From Cuneatibacter caecimuris (lineage in GTDB: Bacteria > Bacillota > Clostridia > Lachnospirales > Lachnospiraceae): 64,000 nucleotides of DNA. The stretch lies in assembly GCF_004216775.1 (NCBI RefSeq), contig NZ_SGXF01000005.1:1-64000 (forward strand). Reading direction: 5' to 3'. Shown here one piece after another: positions 34,821 through 44,600 of the stretch (position 1 is the first letter of the stretch; each line of letters begins with the position of its first letter). The notes beneath the pieces are model-generated. The model saw only the letters and a program-made list of their open reading frames with translations, searched no databases and was not told where the DNA came from. A program made the translations under genes and the position numbers.

Positions 34821-36497
34821 ATGAGAAAACGTTTTAAAGATTTGCGGGTGGGCGGGAAACTATTAGCGTCATTTTTAAGCGTTATCCTGCTTTACATAGT
34901 GACTGTGGCGGTTTCTGCATTCAGTATTAATACCCTGTCAAACCGGATGAAACAGCTGTATGATGAGCCCTTTGCCAATGTGGAGGCTTCCCTTGAGGTT
35001 ATTGCCAATTTACAGGCTGTGGGGAGAAATCTCTGTATCCTCAGCGTTTCGGATCAGACGGTGGATGAGAAGGAGTACCTGGAAAAGGCACGGGAGTCCG
35101 CCCGGAAAGTGGAGCAGGGAATAGAAGTCCTGAGCAGCGGCTATGTGAGTGCAAAGGAAGAGGTAGCTCAGCTGGAAAATGAGTTTGTCAATCAGAGGGA
35201 AGTTAGGGAGCGCGTCTTTTTGCTGCTGGAAAGCGGAGATAAAAAAGAGGCTGTTAATGTCTATTTTAACGAATATGAACCGGTATCGCTGACGGTAAGG
35301 AATATACTGGAAGAGGTGGTTGCAGAATCAAAGCAGGATGCGGCGGCGAGCTTGGACGCTGCTCAGAATTTAAGAATTCAGATCATGTTTATTATGATAG
35401 CGCTGGGGGTTGTCTGCGTTGGAATTACAGTGGTACTGAGCAGGGGAATTACCAGGAGCATTGTCGTCCCTGTACAGAAAGTGAAGGGAGCAGCGAATGA
35501 GATCGCTAACGGCAGGCTGAATATCAGTCTGGACTATGTATCAGGAAATGAATTTGGAGAATTGGCGGACGATATACGTTCTACAGCTCGTTCTCTGAAC
35601 TTATATGTTTCTGAAATACAAAAAGGCCTTACCGCGTTGGGCGAGGGCAAGCTGAATTATCAGTCAGATGTGGATTTTAAAGGGGATTTTGTGCGGATCG
35701 GAGAGTCGCTGGAAGAAATCAGTACAATGCTGCGTGGGTCCATGCAGCAGATCAGCAACAGCGCAGAGCTGGTTTCCGGCGGAGCAGAGCAAGTATCCAA
35801 TGGGGCTCAGGTATTGGCCCAGGGAGCTTCAGAACAGGCCAGTTCAGTAGAAGAGCTGGCAGTCAGCATTAACGAAATTGCTGACAGCGTAAAGAGCAAC
35901 GCAGAATATGCGGCGCAGTCCAGATCAGCGGCGGATGAAGTGAGCAAGAGGCTTCAGGACAACAGCGAGCAGATGGCCAGACTTCAGGACAGTATTGGCC
36001 TGGTGAAAGAGAATTCAAGAGAGATTACCGGTATTGTTAAGGAAATAGAAGATATTGCGATGCAGACCAATATACTGGCGCTGAACGCTTCAGTGGAAGC
36101 GGCCAGGGCCGGGGAGGCGGGGCGCGGGTTTGCCGTGGTTGCGGGCGAAGTCCGCAGGCTGGCGGCAAAGACAGCAGAAGCATCCAAAAGGACCGCGGAG
36201 CTGGCGGAAAAGAATTCAGAAGCTGTGAAGGATGGGAATGAAGCTGTGGACCAGACCGCCGGTTCTCTCAGAAACTCTGTCGAAGGAGCCCAGAGTGTGA
36301 ACCGGATGGTTACCAGAATATCAGATCTGTCAGCACAGCAGGCGGATGCTGTGATACAGATCCGAAAGAGCGTGGAAATGATTTCAGATATCGTACAGGG
36401 CAATTCAGCCACTTCTGAGGAGAGCGCAGCAGCCAGCGAAGAGCTGTCGGCCCAGGCTCAATTGCTGAAGGAACTGGTGGAACAGTTTGAAATCTGA
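34821..36497 (+). CDS. Methyl-accepting chemotaxis protein
   Basis: A 558-residue transmembrane receptor. Helix TM1 lies at about residues 13-35, an extracellular four-helix-bundle ligand domain at about 36-188, TM2 at about 190-212, a HAMP domain to about 265, and the cytoplasmic signalling coiled coil to the end. The hairpin tip with [20 protein letters not shown] (20 shown) contacts CheW and CheA. There is no C-terminal pentapeptide tether for CheR. The ligand is unknown. It is the only receptor gene in the operon and probably the main input of this array. Confidence 0.93.
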   Translation: MRKRFKDLRVGGKLLASFLSVILLYIVTVAVSAFSINTLSNRMKQLYDEPFANVEASLEVIANLQAVGRNLCILSVSDQTVDEKEYLEKARESARKVEQGIEVLSSGYVSAKEEVAQLENEFVNQREVRERVFLLLESGDKKEAVNVYFNEYEPVSLTVRNILEEVVAESKQDAAASLDAAQNLRIQIMFIMIALGVVCVGITVVLSRGITRSIVVPVQKVKGAANEIANGRLNISLDYVSGNEFGELADDIRSTARSLNLYVSEIQKGLTALGEGKLNYQSDVDFKGDFVRIGESLEEISTMLRGSMQQISNSAELVSGGAEQVSNGAQVLAQGASEQASSVEELAVSINEIADSVKSNAEYAAQSRSAADEVSKRLQDNSEQMARLQDSIGLVKENSREITGIVKEIEDIAMQTNILALNASVEAARAGEAGRGFAVVAGEVRRLAAKTAEASKRTAELAEKNSEAVKDGNEAVDQTAGSLRNSVEGAQSVNRMVTRISDLSAQQADAVIQIRKSVEMISDIVQGNSATSEESAAASEELSAQAQLLKELVEQFEI

Positions 36498-36516
36498 GGA
36501 TGGAGAGGGAATGCAG

Positions 36517-37128
36517 ATGGGCAATTTTGATGACCTGGATGAGGAACTGAGGGATATTCTGTCAGAGCTGGGGAATATCGGGACAGGAAACGCAGTGACG
36601 TCTCTGGCTGAAATGATGGGCCACTCTTTTGAAATAAAAGCCCCGAAACTCCGGTTTGTAAAATATCAGGATATTTTTCAGTCCATGGGCATCAGGGATG
36701 AACTTCAGGCCGGGATTCTGGTGGATGTGCTGGGTGAGCTGCGGGGGATGTTCCTGTTCCTGATGGATGAATCCTTTTCCAGGGCTGTCCTGGAACAGAT
36801 GCTGGAGGAAACGGCGGAGGATCTGACCGAGCTGACCGAGATGCAGGTTTCACTGCTTCGGGAATTGGGAAATATCATTTGCGGTTCCTACCTGAGGGCG
36901 CTGTCCTGCCTTACCGGCCTGGAAACAGACGTGGCGGTCCCTGACCTGTGTATTGATATGGCAGGCGCGATTATGGGAGTCCCTCTGGCAAGGCATTTAA
37001 AAGTCAGCGACAATATACTGATGATTGAAAATGAATTTCATATGGGAAATCAGTCCTTTGTTGGGCGGATTCTGTTCTGGCCGGAAGCAGATACGCTGTC
37101 CGCTGTTGTGGAGAGGTTGAAAGGGTAA
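36517..37128 (+). CDS. cheC: CheY-P phosphatase CheC
   Basis: CheC removes phosphate from CheY-P and, with CheD, feeds back on receptor modification. The product (203 residues) has two copies of the phosphatase motif, ELGNIGTGNAVTSLAEM near residue 18 and LLRELGNIICGSYLRALS near 120, each keeping the Glu and Asn needed for hydrolysis. The start is set at ATG 36517, eight bases after GGAGAGG; ATG 36511 is an alternative, and the frame opens at a TTG inside the MCP end. It is followed by cheD three bases after its stop, the usual CheC-CheD pairing. Confidence 0.92.
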   Translation: MGNFDDLDEELRDILSELGNIGTGNAVTSLAEMMGHSFEIKAPKLRFVKYQDIFQSMGIRDELQAGILVDVLGELRGMFLFLMDESFSRAVLEQMLEETAEDLTELTEMQVSLLRELGNIICGSYLRALSCLTGLETDVAVPDLCIDMAGAIMGVPLARHLKVSDNILMIENEFHMGNQSFVGRILFWPEADTLSAVVERLKG

Positions 37129-37131
37129 GCC

Positions 37132-37608
37132 ATGGAAATGATTGTGGTGGGGATTGCCGAAGGGAAAACTGCTGCCCGCGGTCAGGCGCTGGTTTCATAT
37201 GCACTTGGTTCCTGCGTGGGAGTATGCCTGTATGAAAGCAGGCTTAAAATTGCAGGGATGGCCCATGTAATTCTGCCTGACCAGAATTGTTCCCGAAACC
37301 GGGAAAACGAATATAAGTTCGCTGGAGAGGGTACGCGCAGGCTGATTCAGGAAATGTACAGGCTCGGAGGAGAGAAGAGGTATATGACGGCGAAAATAGC
37401 CGGTGGAGCCAGGATGTTCCGGTTTGCAGAAATGGGATGGGATATCGGGAAAAACAATGTGGAGAGAGTGAAGCGCGTCCTGGAAGAAGAGGGGATCAGG
37501 CTGGTTGGAGAGGACACAGGGAAGGATTATGGAAGAACAATTACCTTCTTTGCGGAAAACGGAGTCCTGGAAGTGAACACAGTGCGTCATGCGCCTTTAA
37601 GGCTATAG
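37132..37608 (+). CDS. cheD: Chemoreceptor glutamine deamidase CheD
   Basis: CheD deamidates receptor glutamines to glutamates, creating methylation sites, and binds CheC. The 158-residue product has the catalytic cysteine C28 in YALGSCVGVCLYE and H45 in GMAHVILPD, plus the conserved KIAGGARMF segment near 88. It starts three bases after cheC. Together CheR, CheC and CheD form the adaptation set here, with no CheB methylesterase visible. Confidence 0.95.
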   Translation: MEMIVVGIAEGKTAARGQALVSYALGSCVGVCLYESRLKIAGMAHVILPDQNCSRNRENEYKFAGEGTRRLIQEMYRLGGEKRYMTAKIAGGARMFRFAEMGWDIGKNNVERVKRVLEEEGIRLVGEDTGKDYGRTITFFAENGVLEVNTVRHAPLRL

Positions 37609-37650
37609 AGATGAGCAAAACGATTAAGGGAGATACATGGAGGAAGATTC

Positions 37651-38601
37651 ATGGAAACAGAAAATAAAAAAATTATTCTGGCGGTTGACGACAGCCTGCT
37701 TATATGTAAACAGATCAGAGCGGCCCTGGCGGATATGCCGGTATTCCTGTGCGAGGCTCATTCGGGCAGAGAGGCGCTGGAACTGGCGGAACAGTACCAG
37801 CCTGATCTGATTCTGCTGGATGTGGTGCTGCCCGATACAGATGGCTATCAACTTTTCCGCCGGCTGAAGGAAGCAGATAAGAATAATGCCTCCATTATTT
37901 TCCTCACATCCAAAGATAAGGACGAGGATGTGATCAGAGGGTTTTCCATGGGGGCCTGCGACTACATTAAGAAGCCGTTTGCCAAGGGAGAACTGCAGTC
38001 CAGGGCGCAGGCCCACCTTCAGATGAAAGAGCAGAGGGACGAACTGGACAGGCAGAATCGGGAACTGCGCTCAAATATGGAAAAGCTGAATTATTTAGCG
38101 TTCCGGGACGGGCTCACCGGCCTCTATAACAGAAGATATGTGGTGGGCGACCTGATGGATGATATTGGGCGGTCAAACCTGGAGGAGACAGAGAATGTCT
38201 TGATCCTTGCGGATATTGATGATTTTAAAAATATAAATGACACCTATGGGCATGAGGCCGGAGATCTGGCTTTGGTCTGCATCGCTAATATTATGGAAGC
38301 AAATTGCCGTAAGCATAAGGTAATACGGTGGGGAGGGGAAGAATTCCTGATCGCATTATTTAATGTGACGCGGGAAGAGGCGTTCGGAATCAGCGAGAGG
38401 ATTCGCCGCGAAGTGGAAGAATTCAAAGTATTCAGCGGGGAGCAGGAATTTTCCTGTACCATAACCATGGGGCTGCACGTTTATGGGAACCACGAAGGAA
38501 TTGAGGAAAGCGTGGATAAAGCGGACAAAGCGCTGTACTATGGTAAACGGCACGGAAAGAACCAAAGTGTTTGGTATGAACTGACAGAACAGGCGGAATG
38601 A
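37651..38601 (+). CDS. Receiver-GGDEF diguanylate cyclase
   Basis: A 316-residue response regulator whose output domain makes the second messenger c-di-GMP. The receiver domain (about 1-125) has D13/D14 and phospho-acceptor D57 in ILLDVVLPDTDG; a coiled-coil linker follows (RDELDRQNRELRSNMEKL); the GGDEF domain (about 150-310) has DGLTGLYNRRY, ADIDDFKNINDTYGHEAGD and an intact active-site loop GGEEF at 228-232. The RxxD inhibitory site that usually precedes this loop is not present (RKHK instead), so product inhibition may be absent. It sits between cheD and cheA, and overlaps cheA by four bases. The arrangement is similar in logic to WspR. Confidence 0.93.
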   Translation: METENKKIILAVDDSLLICKQIRAALADMPVFLCEAHSGREALELAEQYQPDLILLDVVLPDTDGYQLFRRLKEADKNNASIIFLTSKDKDEDVIRGFSMGACDYIKKPFAKGELQSRAQAHLQMKEQRDELDRQNRELRSNMEKLNYLAFRDGLTGLYNRRYVVGDLMDDIGRSNLEETENVLILADIDDFKNINDTYGHEAGDLALVCIANIMEANCRKHKVIRWGGEEFLIALFNVTREEAFGISERIRREVEEFKVFSGEQEFSCTITMGLHVYGNHEGIEESVDKADKALYYGKRHGKNQSVWYELTEQAE

Positions 38602-40601
38602 TTATGGGGTATTTTGACGCGGACGCGGAGGAAATGCTGGAAGTATATCTTCTTGAAGCCAGGCAGCTGACAGAACAGCTGAATGCCGTTGTGCTGGAAG
38701 CGGAAAAGAACAACGCTTTTTCGGAAACCGATATACACAGCGTTTTCCGGGTGATGCATACGATAAAAAGCTCGTCGGCCATGATGGGGCTGAAGGGGCT
38801 GGCTTCTCTTGCCCATTCGGTGGAGGATTTATTTTCTCATTACAGGGAAAAATCAGGGAAACTGGATCAGGCGGACCCGGAACTGTTTGATCTTTTGTTT
38901 TCAGTTTCTGATTTTATTGAATCTGAAACAGAACAAATGGATCAAAGAGATTATGCGCCGGGAGATCCCGAGAAGTTAGAGGGAGCAGCCCGCCGCCTTC
39001 TGGAACGGATCAGCAGCGGGGACAAAGCGGAGCAGGAGGCAGGGCCTGCGGCGGCGGAGAAGCCCCGGATGCCGCAGGAATGGGATGAGCTGCCGGGAGT
39101 TGTTGTTCAGATACGGTTTGAGGAAGGCTGCCGGATGGAAAACATCCGGGCGTTTATGCTCGTTCGGCAGATCAGCGGCCTTTGCGGCGCAGTAGATACG
39201 ATCCCCCGGGATTTGGAACGATCCCAGGAGAGTTCGGCCGTAATCGGCTCCCAGGGACTGCTGCTTCGTTTTGAAAGCGGCAGGAAGGATGAAGTGCTGG
39301 CGGTACTGCAGGGCGGATTGTTTGTGCAGTCCTGCCAGGTGCTGCGGGACCGGCCCCTTATGAGTGAAAAACCGTCGGAAAAGCGCAGTCCCTCGGGTTC
39401 AGGGGATAGCAGGGAATCGGAATTTCTCAGTGTCAGGAGCGACCGGCTGGACCGGCTGCAGAATCTGGCAAGGGAAATGATGATTCAGATGCAGTCTCTG
39501 GAAAACCAGCTGGACAAATGCCGGGCCGTTGATGTAAAAGAGGGGCCTGCCCATCAGATGAACCGGCTGATAGGAGAAATGGAACGAACAGTCATGGAGA
39601 TGCGCATGGTGTCCATGGAAAAGATCGTTCCCAAGCTAAGGCGCGCGATACGGGATATCAGCAGGAATGAAGGAAAAGAGATTGAATTTGAAGCGAACTG
39701 CGGGGATATAGAAGCGGATAAAAGTGTTGTGGAATATGTTTCAGAAGCGCTGCTGCACCTGATCCGCAATGCTGTGGATCACGGAATTGAAATGCCCGAG
39801 GAACGGGCTGCAGCGGGGAAAGACAAGAAAGGGCATATTGTTTTTTCAGTGGAAAGCGCGGTGGGAGAGGTTCTCATTTCGATTTCTGACGACGGGCGCG
39901 GGCTGGATGCGGATAAGATTCTTAAAAAAGCCCGGGAGATGGGATGCCTTGTGAAACCGGAATCAGAGTATACCCGCCAGGAACTTCTGGAGATGGTTTT
40001 ACAGCCGGGTTTCACTACAAAAGAAGAGGTGACAGAGTATTCCGGCCGGGGGGTGGGCCTGGATGTGGTGAAAAGTGTTCTGGAAAGGGCCGGGGGAAAT
40101 TTGTACATTGAAAGTGAACCTGGACGTGGAACTACTTTTACGCTGGTGGTTCCGCTGACTCTGGCAACAATGGAATGCACCAGATTCGGCGTTGGGAAAT
40201 ACCGTTTTTCTGTACCGGCCAGATATGTTTTCCGATTCCTGGATTATAGAAACAATCTGTGCAATATCCAGGAAATCAATGGCGGCATGTACATTCTCTA
40301 TGAGGACAGGATGGTTCCGCTGATAGACTTGAGAAGGTTTTATAACCTGCCAGGCGAAGGACCAGAAGCAGGTATGCTGATTTACGTGAGGGAAACAGAA
40401 AAAGAAGGATGTATTCTGGCGGATGCCATGTATGAACAGAAAAGAATTGTGGTGAAACAGCTGCCTGAATTGTTTGGTGTGGACTTCAGAAGACGCACGG
40501 GCATCAGCGGACTGAGCATTATGGGCAGCGGAAAAATCTGCACTGCGTTGGATTTGGGCGTCCTTTTTGGGCTGTATGAAAGGGAGAGCATATGGAAGTA
40601 G
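38598..40601 (+). CDS. cheA: Chemotaxis sensor histidine kinase
   Basis: CheA is the 667-residue histidine kinase of the receptor array. P1 (Hpt, about 1-130) carries the phosphorylated H54 in RVMHTIKSSSAMMG. A P2-like domain follows near 165-255 (VVVQIRFEEGCRMENIRAFM, 20 shown), then P3 dimerisation (about 275-345), P4 ATPase with HLIRNAVDHGIE, DDGRGLD and GRGVGLDVVKS boxes, and the C-terminal CheW-like P5. It starts by ATGA overlap with the diguanylate cyclase gene, and ends overlapping cheW by ten bases. It would phosphorylate both CheY and the receiver-GGDEF protein; the second target is inferred from context. Confidence 0.96.
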   Translation: MIMGYFDADAEEMLEVYLLEARQLTEQLNAVVLEAEKNNAFSETDIHSVFRVMHTIKSSSAMMGLKGLASLAHSVEDLFSHYREKSGKLDQADPELFDLLFSVSDFIESETEQMDQRDYAPGDPEKLEGAARRLLERISSGDKAEQEAGPAAAEKPRMPQEWDELPGVVVQIRFEEGCRMENIRAFMLVRQISGLCGAVDTIPRDLERSQESSAVIGSQGLLLRFESGRKDEVLAVLQGGLFVQSCQVLRDRPLMSEKPSEKRSPSGSGDSRESEFLSVRSDRLDRLQNLAREMMIQMQSLENQLDKCRAVDVKEGPAHQMNRLIGEMERTVMEMRMVSMEKIVPKLRRAIRDISRNEGKEIEFEANCGDIEADKSVVEYVSEALLHLIRNAVDHGIEMPEERAAAGKDKKGHIVFSVESAVGEVLISISDDGRGLDADKILKKAREMGCLVKPESEYTRQELLEMVLQPGFTTKEEVTEYSGRGVGLDVVKSVLERAGGNLYIESEPGRGTTFTLVVPLTLATMECTRFGVGKYRFSVPARYVFRFLDYRNNLCNIQEINGGMYILYEDRMVPLIDLRRFYNLPGEGPEAGMLIYVRETEKEGCILADAMYEQKRIVVKQLPELFGVDFRRRTGISGLSIMGSGKICTALDLGVLFGLYERESIWK

Positions 40602-41050
40602 AAAATAATCAGGAACTGCTCTGTATAAAAGGGAAGAACAGGAATTATGCGTTTGACTTTTCTTGTGTCCAGGAAATATGTAAAGGACTGGAGATGTCAG
40701 AAATCCCCTGCCTTCCCAGTCTGTTCGCAGGAGTCTGCAATTATAAAGGAGAAATTGTGCCAGTGGTTTATCTGGAAGAAGGGGATGGCGGAGCAGGAGA
40801 TGAGATGACCCTGATTTTCCACTATAAGGAGTATTATCTCGGCATGCTTTATCAGGGGAAAACGTTTATCCTTCCGGCTGAGAATTTTACGGTAATCCGG
40901 CAGCCGGAAGGCGAGCTCACCGGCGGTATATGGGCCGGCAGGGCCATGCTCCAGGCGGGCGGGGAATTATATCTGCAGGCGGACCCGGAAAAGACGATTC
41001 AGCAGCTGGCTGATTTTTTCCGGGTGGAATTCCTGCGCAAAACGTATTAA
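40592..41050 (+). CDS. cheW: CheW coupling protein
   Basis: A 152-residue CheW that bridges the receptor tip and CheA. The N-terminus LLCIKGKNRNYAFDFSCVQE (20 shown), the segment PCLPSLFAGVCNYKGEIVPVVYLEE and the late GRAMLQAGGELYLQADPEK fit the SH3-like fold, although the sequence is more divergent than in E. coli. It starts inside the last codons of cheA and closes the operon. A terminator was not obvious before the tRNA-Pro promoter 60 bases downstream. Confidence 0.85.
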   Translation: MEVENNQELLCIKGKNRNYAFDFSCVQEICKGLEMSEIPCLPSLFAGVCNYKGEIVPVVYLEEGDGGAGDEMTLIFHYKEYYLGMLYQGKTFILPAENFTVIRQPEGELTGGIWAGRAMLQAGGELYLQADPEKTIQQLADFFRVEFLRKTY

Positions 41051-41110
41051 GCAGAACACTGTCAGGGCGCTTTACATTTGCTAAAAAAGAAATAAAATTG
41101 AAAAAAGTGC

Positions 41111-41139
41111 TTGCAAAAATCCTTAACTTATGGTAATAT
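41111..41139 (+). promoter_or_regulatory. Promoter of tRNA-Pro
   Basis: TTGCAA (41111-41116), 17 bases, TAATAT (41134-41139). A TATAAT two bases further along could serve with a longer spacer. Confidence 0.6.
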
Positions 41140-41176
41140 AATTTCCGTCGCTGATAAAGCGTATGAAATGAAGTAT

Positions 41177-41250
41177 CGGAGCGTGGCTCAGTTTGGTAGA
41201 GCGTTCGGTTAGGGACCGAGAGGTCGCAGGTTCGAATCCTGTCGCCCCGA
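41177..41250 (+). tRNA. tRNA-Pro (anticodon AGG)
   Basis: A 74-base cloverleaf with D-arm GCTC/GAGC, anticodon arm TTCGG/CCGAG, loop TTAGGGA and T-arm CAGGT/CTGTC-type pairing around TTCGAATC. The anticodon at 41211-41213 reads AGG, matching proline codon CCU (CCC/CCA if A34 becomes inosine). The acceptor arms CGGAGCG and CGCCCCG pair except for an A-C mismatch at the fourth position. CCA is not encoded. Bacterial tRNA-Pro normally carries TGG, GGG or CGG. Confidence 0.85.
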
Positions 41251-41258
41251 TGAGAAGA

Positions 41259-41290
41259 AAGCTGATTGCATTAAGCAGTCAGCTTTTTTG
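41259..41290 (+). terminator. Terminator after tRNA-Pro
   Basis: AAGCTGATTGC (41259-41269), loop ATTAA, GCAGTCAGCTT (41275-41285), then TTTTTG-type run. Confidence 0.88.
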
Positions 41291-41294
41291 TTGT

Positions 41295-41315
41295 ATAGAA
41301 AACTGCGTTCCCTAT
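41295..41315 (+). repeat. 21-base repeat, copy 2 (ATAGnAAACTGCGTTCCCTAT)
   Basis: Second copy of the element at 24164-24184, 20 of 21 bases identical, same strand, again directly behind an RNA terminator and followed by an A-rich run with CC. Confidence 0.7.
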
Positions 41316-41654
41316 CTAACAAAACCATCCGGGGATTCACCCTTCCAAAGGAAGGATACATTTCAAATAATTATATAGATTTCCATTTAAAATAGAAAAT
41401 TATATATTTTATAGTGTATTACATGACAATTAAAGCGGATATTTGCTTTGTTGACCGCTTTTTTGTGTTCCAAACCAATAAAAAGTCCATATATAAAGTA
41501 ATTATCCGAAAGGAGGGGGAACAATTCTTTCCACTTGGAAAATTATAAGAATGTATAATAATAGAATGTACAGTAGTATGGTTCTAAATATAATGATCTT
41601 CAGGCTAAAAGCTGCAATGAGGTTATTATGTTATAGGAGGAAGGAGAAAAGAGT
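41316..41654. other. Gene-free upstream region of the fucosidase operon
   Basis: About 340 A+T-rich bases. A hairpin with T-run lies at 41433-41464 (AAGCGG/CCGCTT then TTTT). An isolated strong ribosome-site-like AGGAGGGGG occurs at 41513 without a convincing ORF behind it. A TATAAT near 41553 lacks a -35. I could not assign the promoter of the fucosidase genes with confidence. Confidence 0.5.
41433..41464 (+). terminator. Hairpin terminator upstream of the fucosidase operon
   Basis: AAGCGG (41433-41438) pairs with CCGCTT (41455-41460), followed by TTTT. No gene ends just before it, so it may act on tRNA read-through or as a leader attenuator. Confidence 0.5.
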
Positions 41655-44600
41655 ATGCGAAAAAGAGGATTGGGAAGCAAAATCCTGTGTGGTGTACTGG
41701 CGTTTGGTCTCTGCTTTAATGTGCCGTATAGCAGTGCGGCTGCAGGGGAATCCGTAACGGAGAACGGATTTATTGCAGACGGGGAATTACAAAACAACAG
41801 TACGCCGGAACCGGAGGCGTGGGGAGCGGTCCCCAATGCAAATCAGTATCAGTATCAAAAGGAAGAAATGGCTGCGTTCTGCCATTTCGGCCCAAACACC
41901 TTTAACGAGGTGGAATGGGGAGAAAATTATGGAGATAAAACCCCGGACGAGATTTTTACACTTGAAAAAGATTTTGATGCGGATACGTTAGTAAAATCAT
42001 TGAAGGATGCAGGATTTAAGAAGGTGATTGTAACAGCCAAGCATCACGACGGATTCTGTATCTGGAACAGCGCTTATACGGATTATGACATTGCGAATAC
42101 AAGCTATAAAGACGGTAACGGCGATATTTTAGCCGAGCTGTCCAAAGCATGTACGGAACAGAACATGGAAATGGGGCTGTACCTGTCTCCCTGGGATATT
42201 CATGAGCCGAGCTACGGCTACCATGATGCAAACGGAAACCCGACGACGCCTGAAAATGACGTTCTGGATTATAATGAGCATTACAATAATCAGCTGATTG
42301 AGATCCTCGGCAATGATAAATACGGTAATGCAGGTCATTTCAATGAAATCTGGATGGACGGCGCAAAGGGAAGCGGCGCCAATGCGCAGGTTTATGACTT
42401 TGAAAAGTGGTTCGATACAATTCAGTCCTATGAGGGAAAAAAGGGCGGATATGAAGAGGACTGCCTGCTGTACGGCGCAGGAGCCCATACGACAGTGGCA
42501 TGGGTTGGAAATGAAGACGGCCGTGCCAGCGAAACCGCATGGTCCAAGGGGAAAATTATAAATAATAGTCTGGACACCAACAATGTGGGGGGAGTGAAAA
42601 AGGGTTATGAAGACGGCACCAACTGGGCCGTGATAGAAGCGGATACCAGCATTACCTCCGGCTGGTTCTGGGGGACAAAGAAGAAGACGCCAAAGAGCCT
42701 TTCTGACTTTGGAAATATATATTTTAATACAGTAGGGCGTAATGCTACGCTGCTTTTGAACGTTCCTCCCAACAATGAAGGAACGGTTGACAAAGAGATT
42801 TTAGACCGCCTTGCAGAATTTGGCAAGGAGATAAACGATACCTTTCAGGTGAACCTGGCAGAAGGGGCTGCGTGCAGCGCATCTGAAGTGCGGGGCAATG
42901 ATGTGGCATTTAAAGCGGGCAATGTCATTGACGGCCGGGACGATACCTACTGGGCGGCGGAAGACGGAACAACGAAAGCCAGTCTGATCATCGACCTGGG
43001 CGCGGAGAAAACATTTGACGTCATTTCTCTGGAAGAAGCGATTCAGCTTGGACAGAGAATCAAAGCGCACAAAGTTGAGTACCGTACCGGAAACGGTGAA
43101 TGGAAAACATTCAGCGAAGGCACCACCATCGGAGCGAAAAGGCTTCACAGAAGAAGCGCGGTGAAGGCCGACCAGGTCAAGGTTACCGTAGAAACAAGTC
43201 AAGCGGCCCCTATGCTCAGTGAAGTGGGCATATTTAAAGCCAGTGAAAAATTCCAGATCGGCGGCGTCAATGCGCCGGAAGGAATGGAGATCTTGGATGT
43301 TGCAGATTCAAGCCACTTTAAAATTAATGGATGGACGCTGGAAAATGATGTGAAATTCCTGAACGGGACAAACATCTGGTCTTCCAATAATAATCCGGTG
43401 CAGCTTACATTCAAAGGAACCAAGGTCTACCTGATGGGCTCCACAAAGCAGAGCAGTGCCGGAATGGCAGATATCTATATCGATGGCAATAAGGCAGGAA
43501 GCTTTAACCGGGTGACAGGAAAGGATGCTTTCGGACAGGTGCTTTATGTATCTGAGGACCTGGAAGACGGCGAGCATACCCTGGAATTGAGAAAAACCGG
43601 CGGGACCATCGCGCTGGAGGCTGCTTATGTGATCAACAATGGCGGCAAAGGTATGATCGAGCTGGAGCAGAGTTCTTATACCATGAATGAAGATGAGACA
43701 ATCAATGTAGTTGTGAACCGGGTCGGCGGTACAAACGGAGAGGTGACGGCAATCCTGGAGCCAAACCCCGGAAGCGCCATTCAGGATGATTTTGATACTG
43801 CGCCTAAAGTAATTACAATCGGAGACGGAGAAAATAAAGGGACGGTTCCGGTTACAACAAGAAGAAATTACAATACAACAGGAGACCGGGAATTCAGTAT
43901 CCAACTGACGACGCCGTCAGAAGGACTGATCATTGGATTTGCTAAAACAGCTTCTGTCACAATCAGAGACGCGGAGGGGATTAACGAGGAAAAACTGCAG
44001 GCCCTTGTAGATGAATGCGCCGCGCTGATTCCGGAGCATTATACCAATGGCTGGGATGTTCTTCAGGAAAAGATAAACGCTGCGAAGGAAATTCTTGCTG
44101 CGGGAGAAGCGGAAAGAGGGCAGCTGCAGGCAGCATACAGTGCCCTGGAAACTGCGAAAGAAGCGCTTGTAAAGAGGGAGAAATACACGGCGGAGGATCC
44201 GTTCTGCTTCCCCTGGAAAGCAGGCAGCAGTTCCATTCTGGAAGCGGAGTTTGCGGAGACAATAACAGAGAGCAATCCCAATGACAGGTATAAGGTCGGT
44301 ATCAGGGAAGGAGATTGGGCCAGCAACGGAAAGTATATCAATTCCCTGAATGTCAACGATGTGGTCGAGTATCCTTACTTTGCAGAGAAGACCGGCATTT
44401 ACAAGGCTACTTTAACTTACCAGAGCGGCAGCACCAATAACAAATTATCCTGGAGCGAAAAGGATAATAAGATTAAAGGCAATGAAGTATCTGCAGGCGC
44501 GAACAATGCGGCTGAGGTACATACGGTGGAATTTGAATTTGAAGTGCTGGAAGCAGGGGCCGGTACGCTGATTTTTACCGGCCCGAACGGCGACTCCCCG

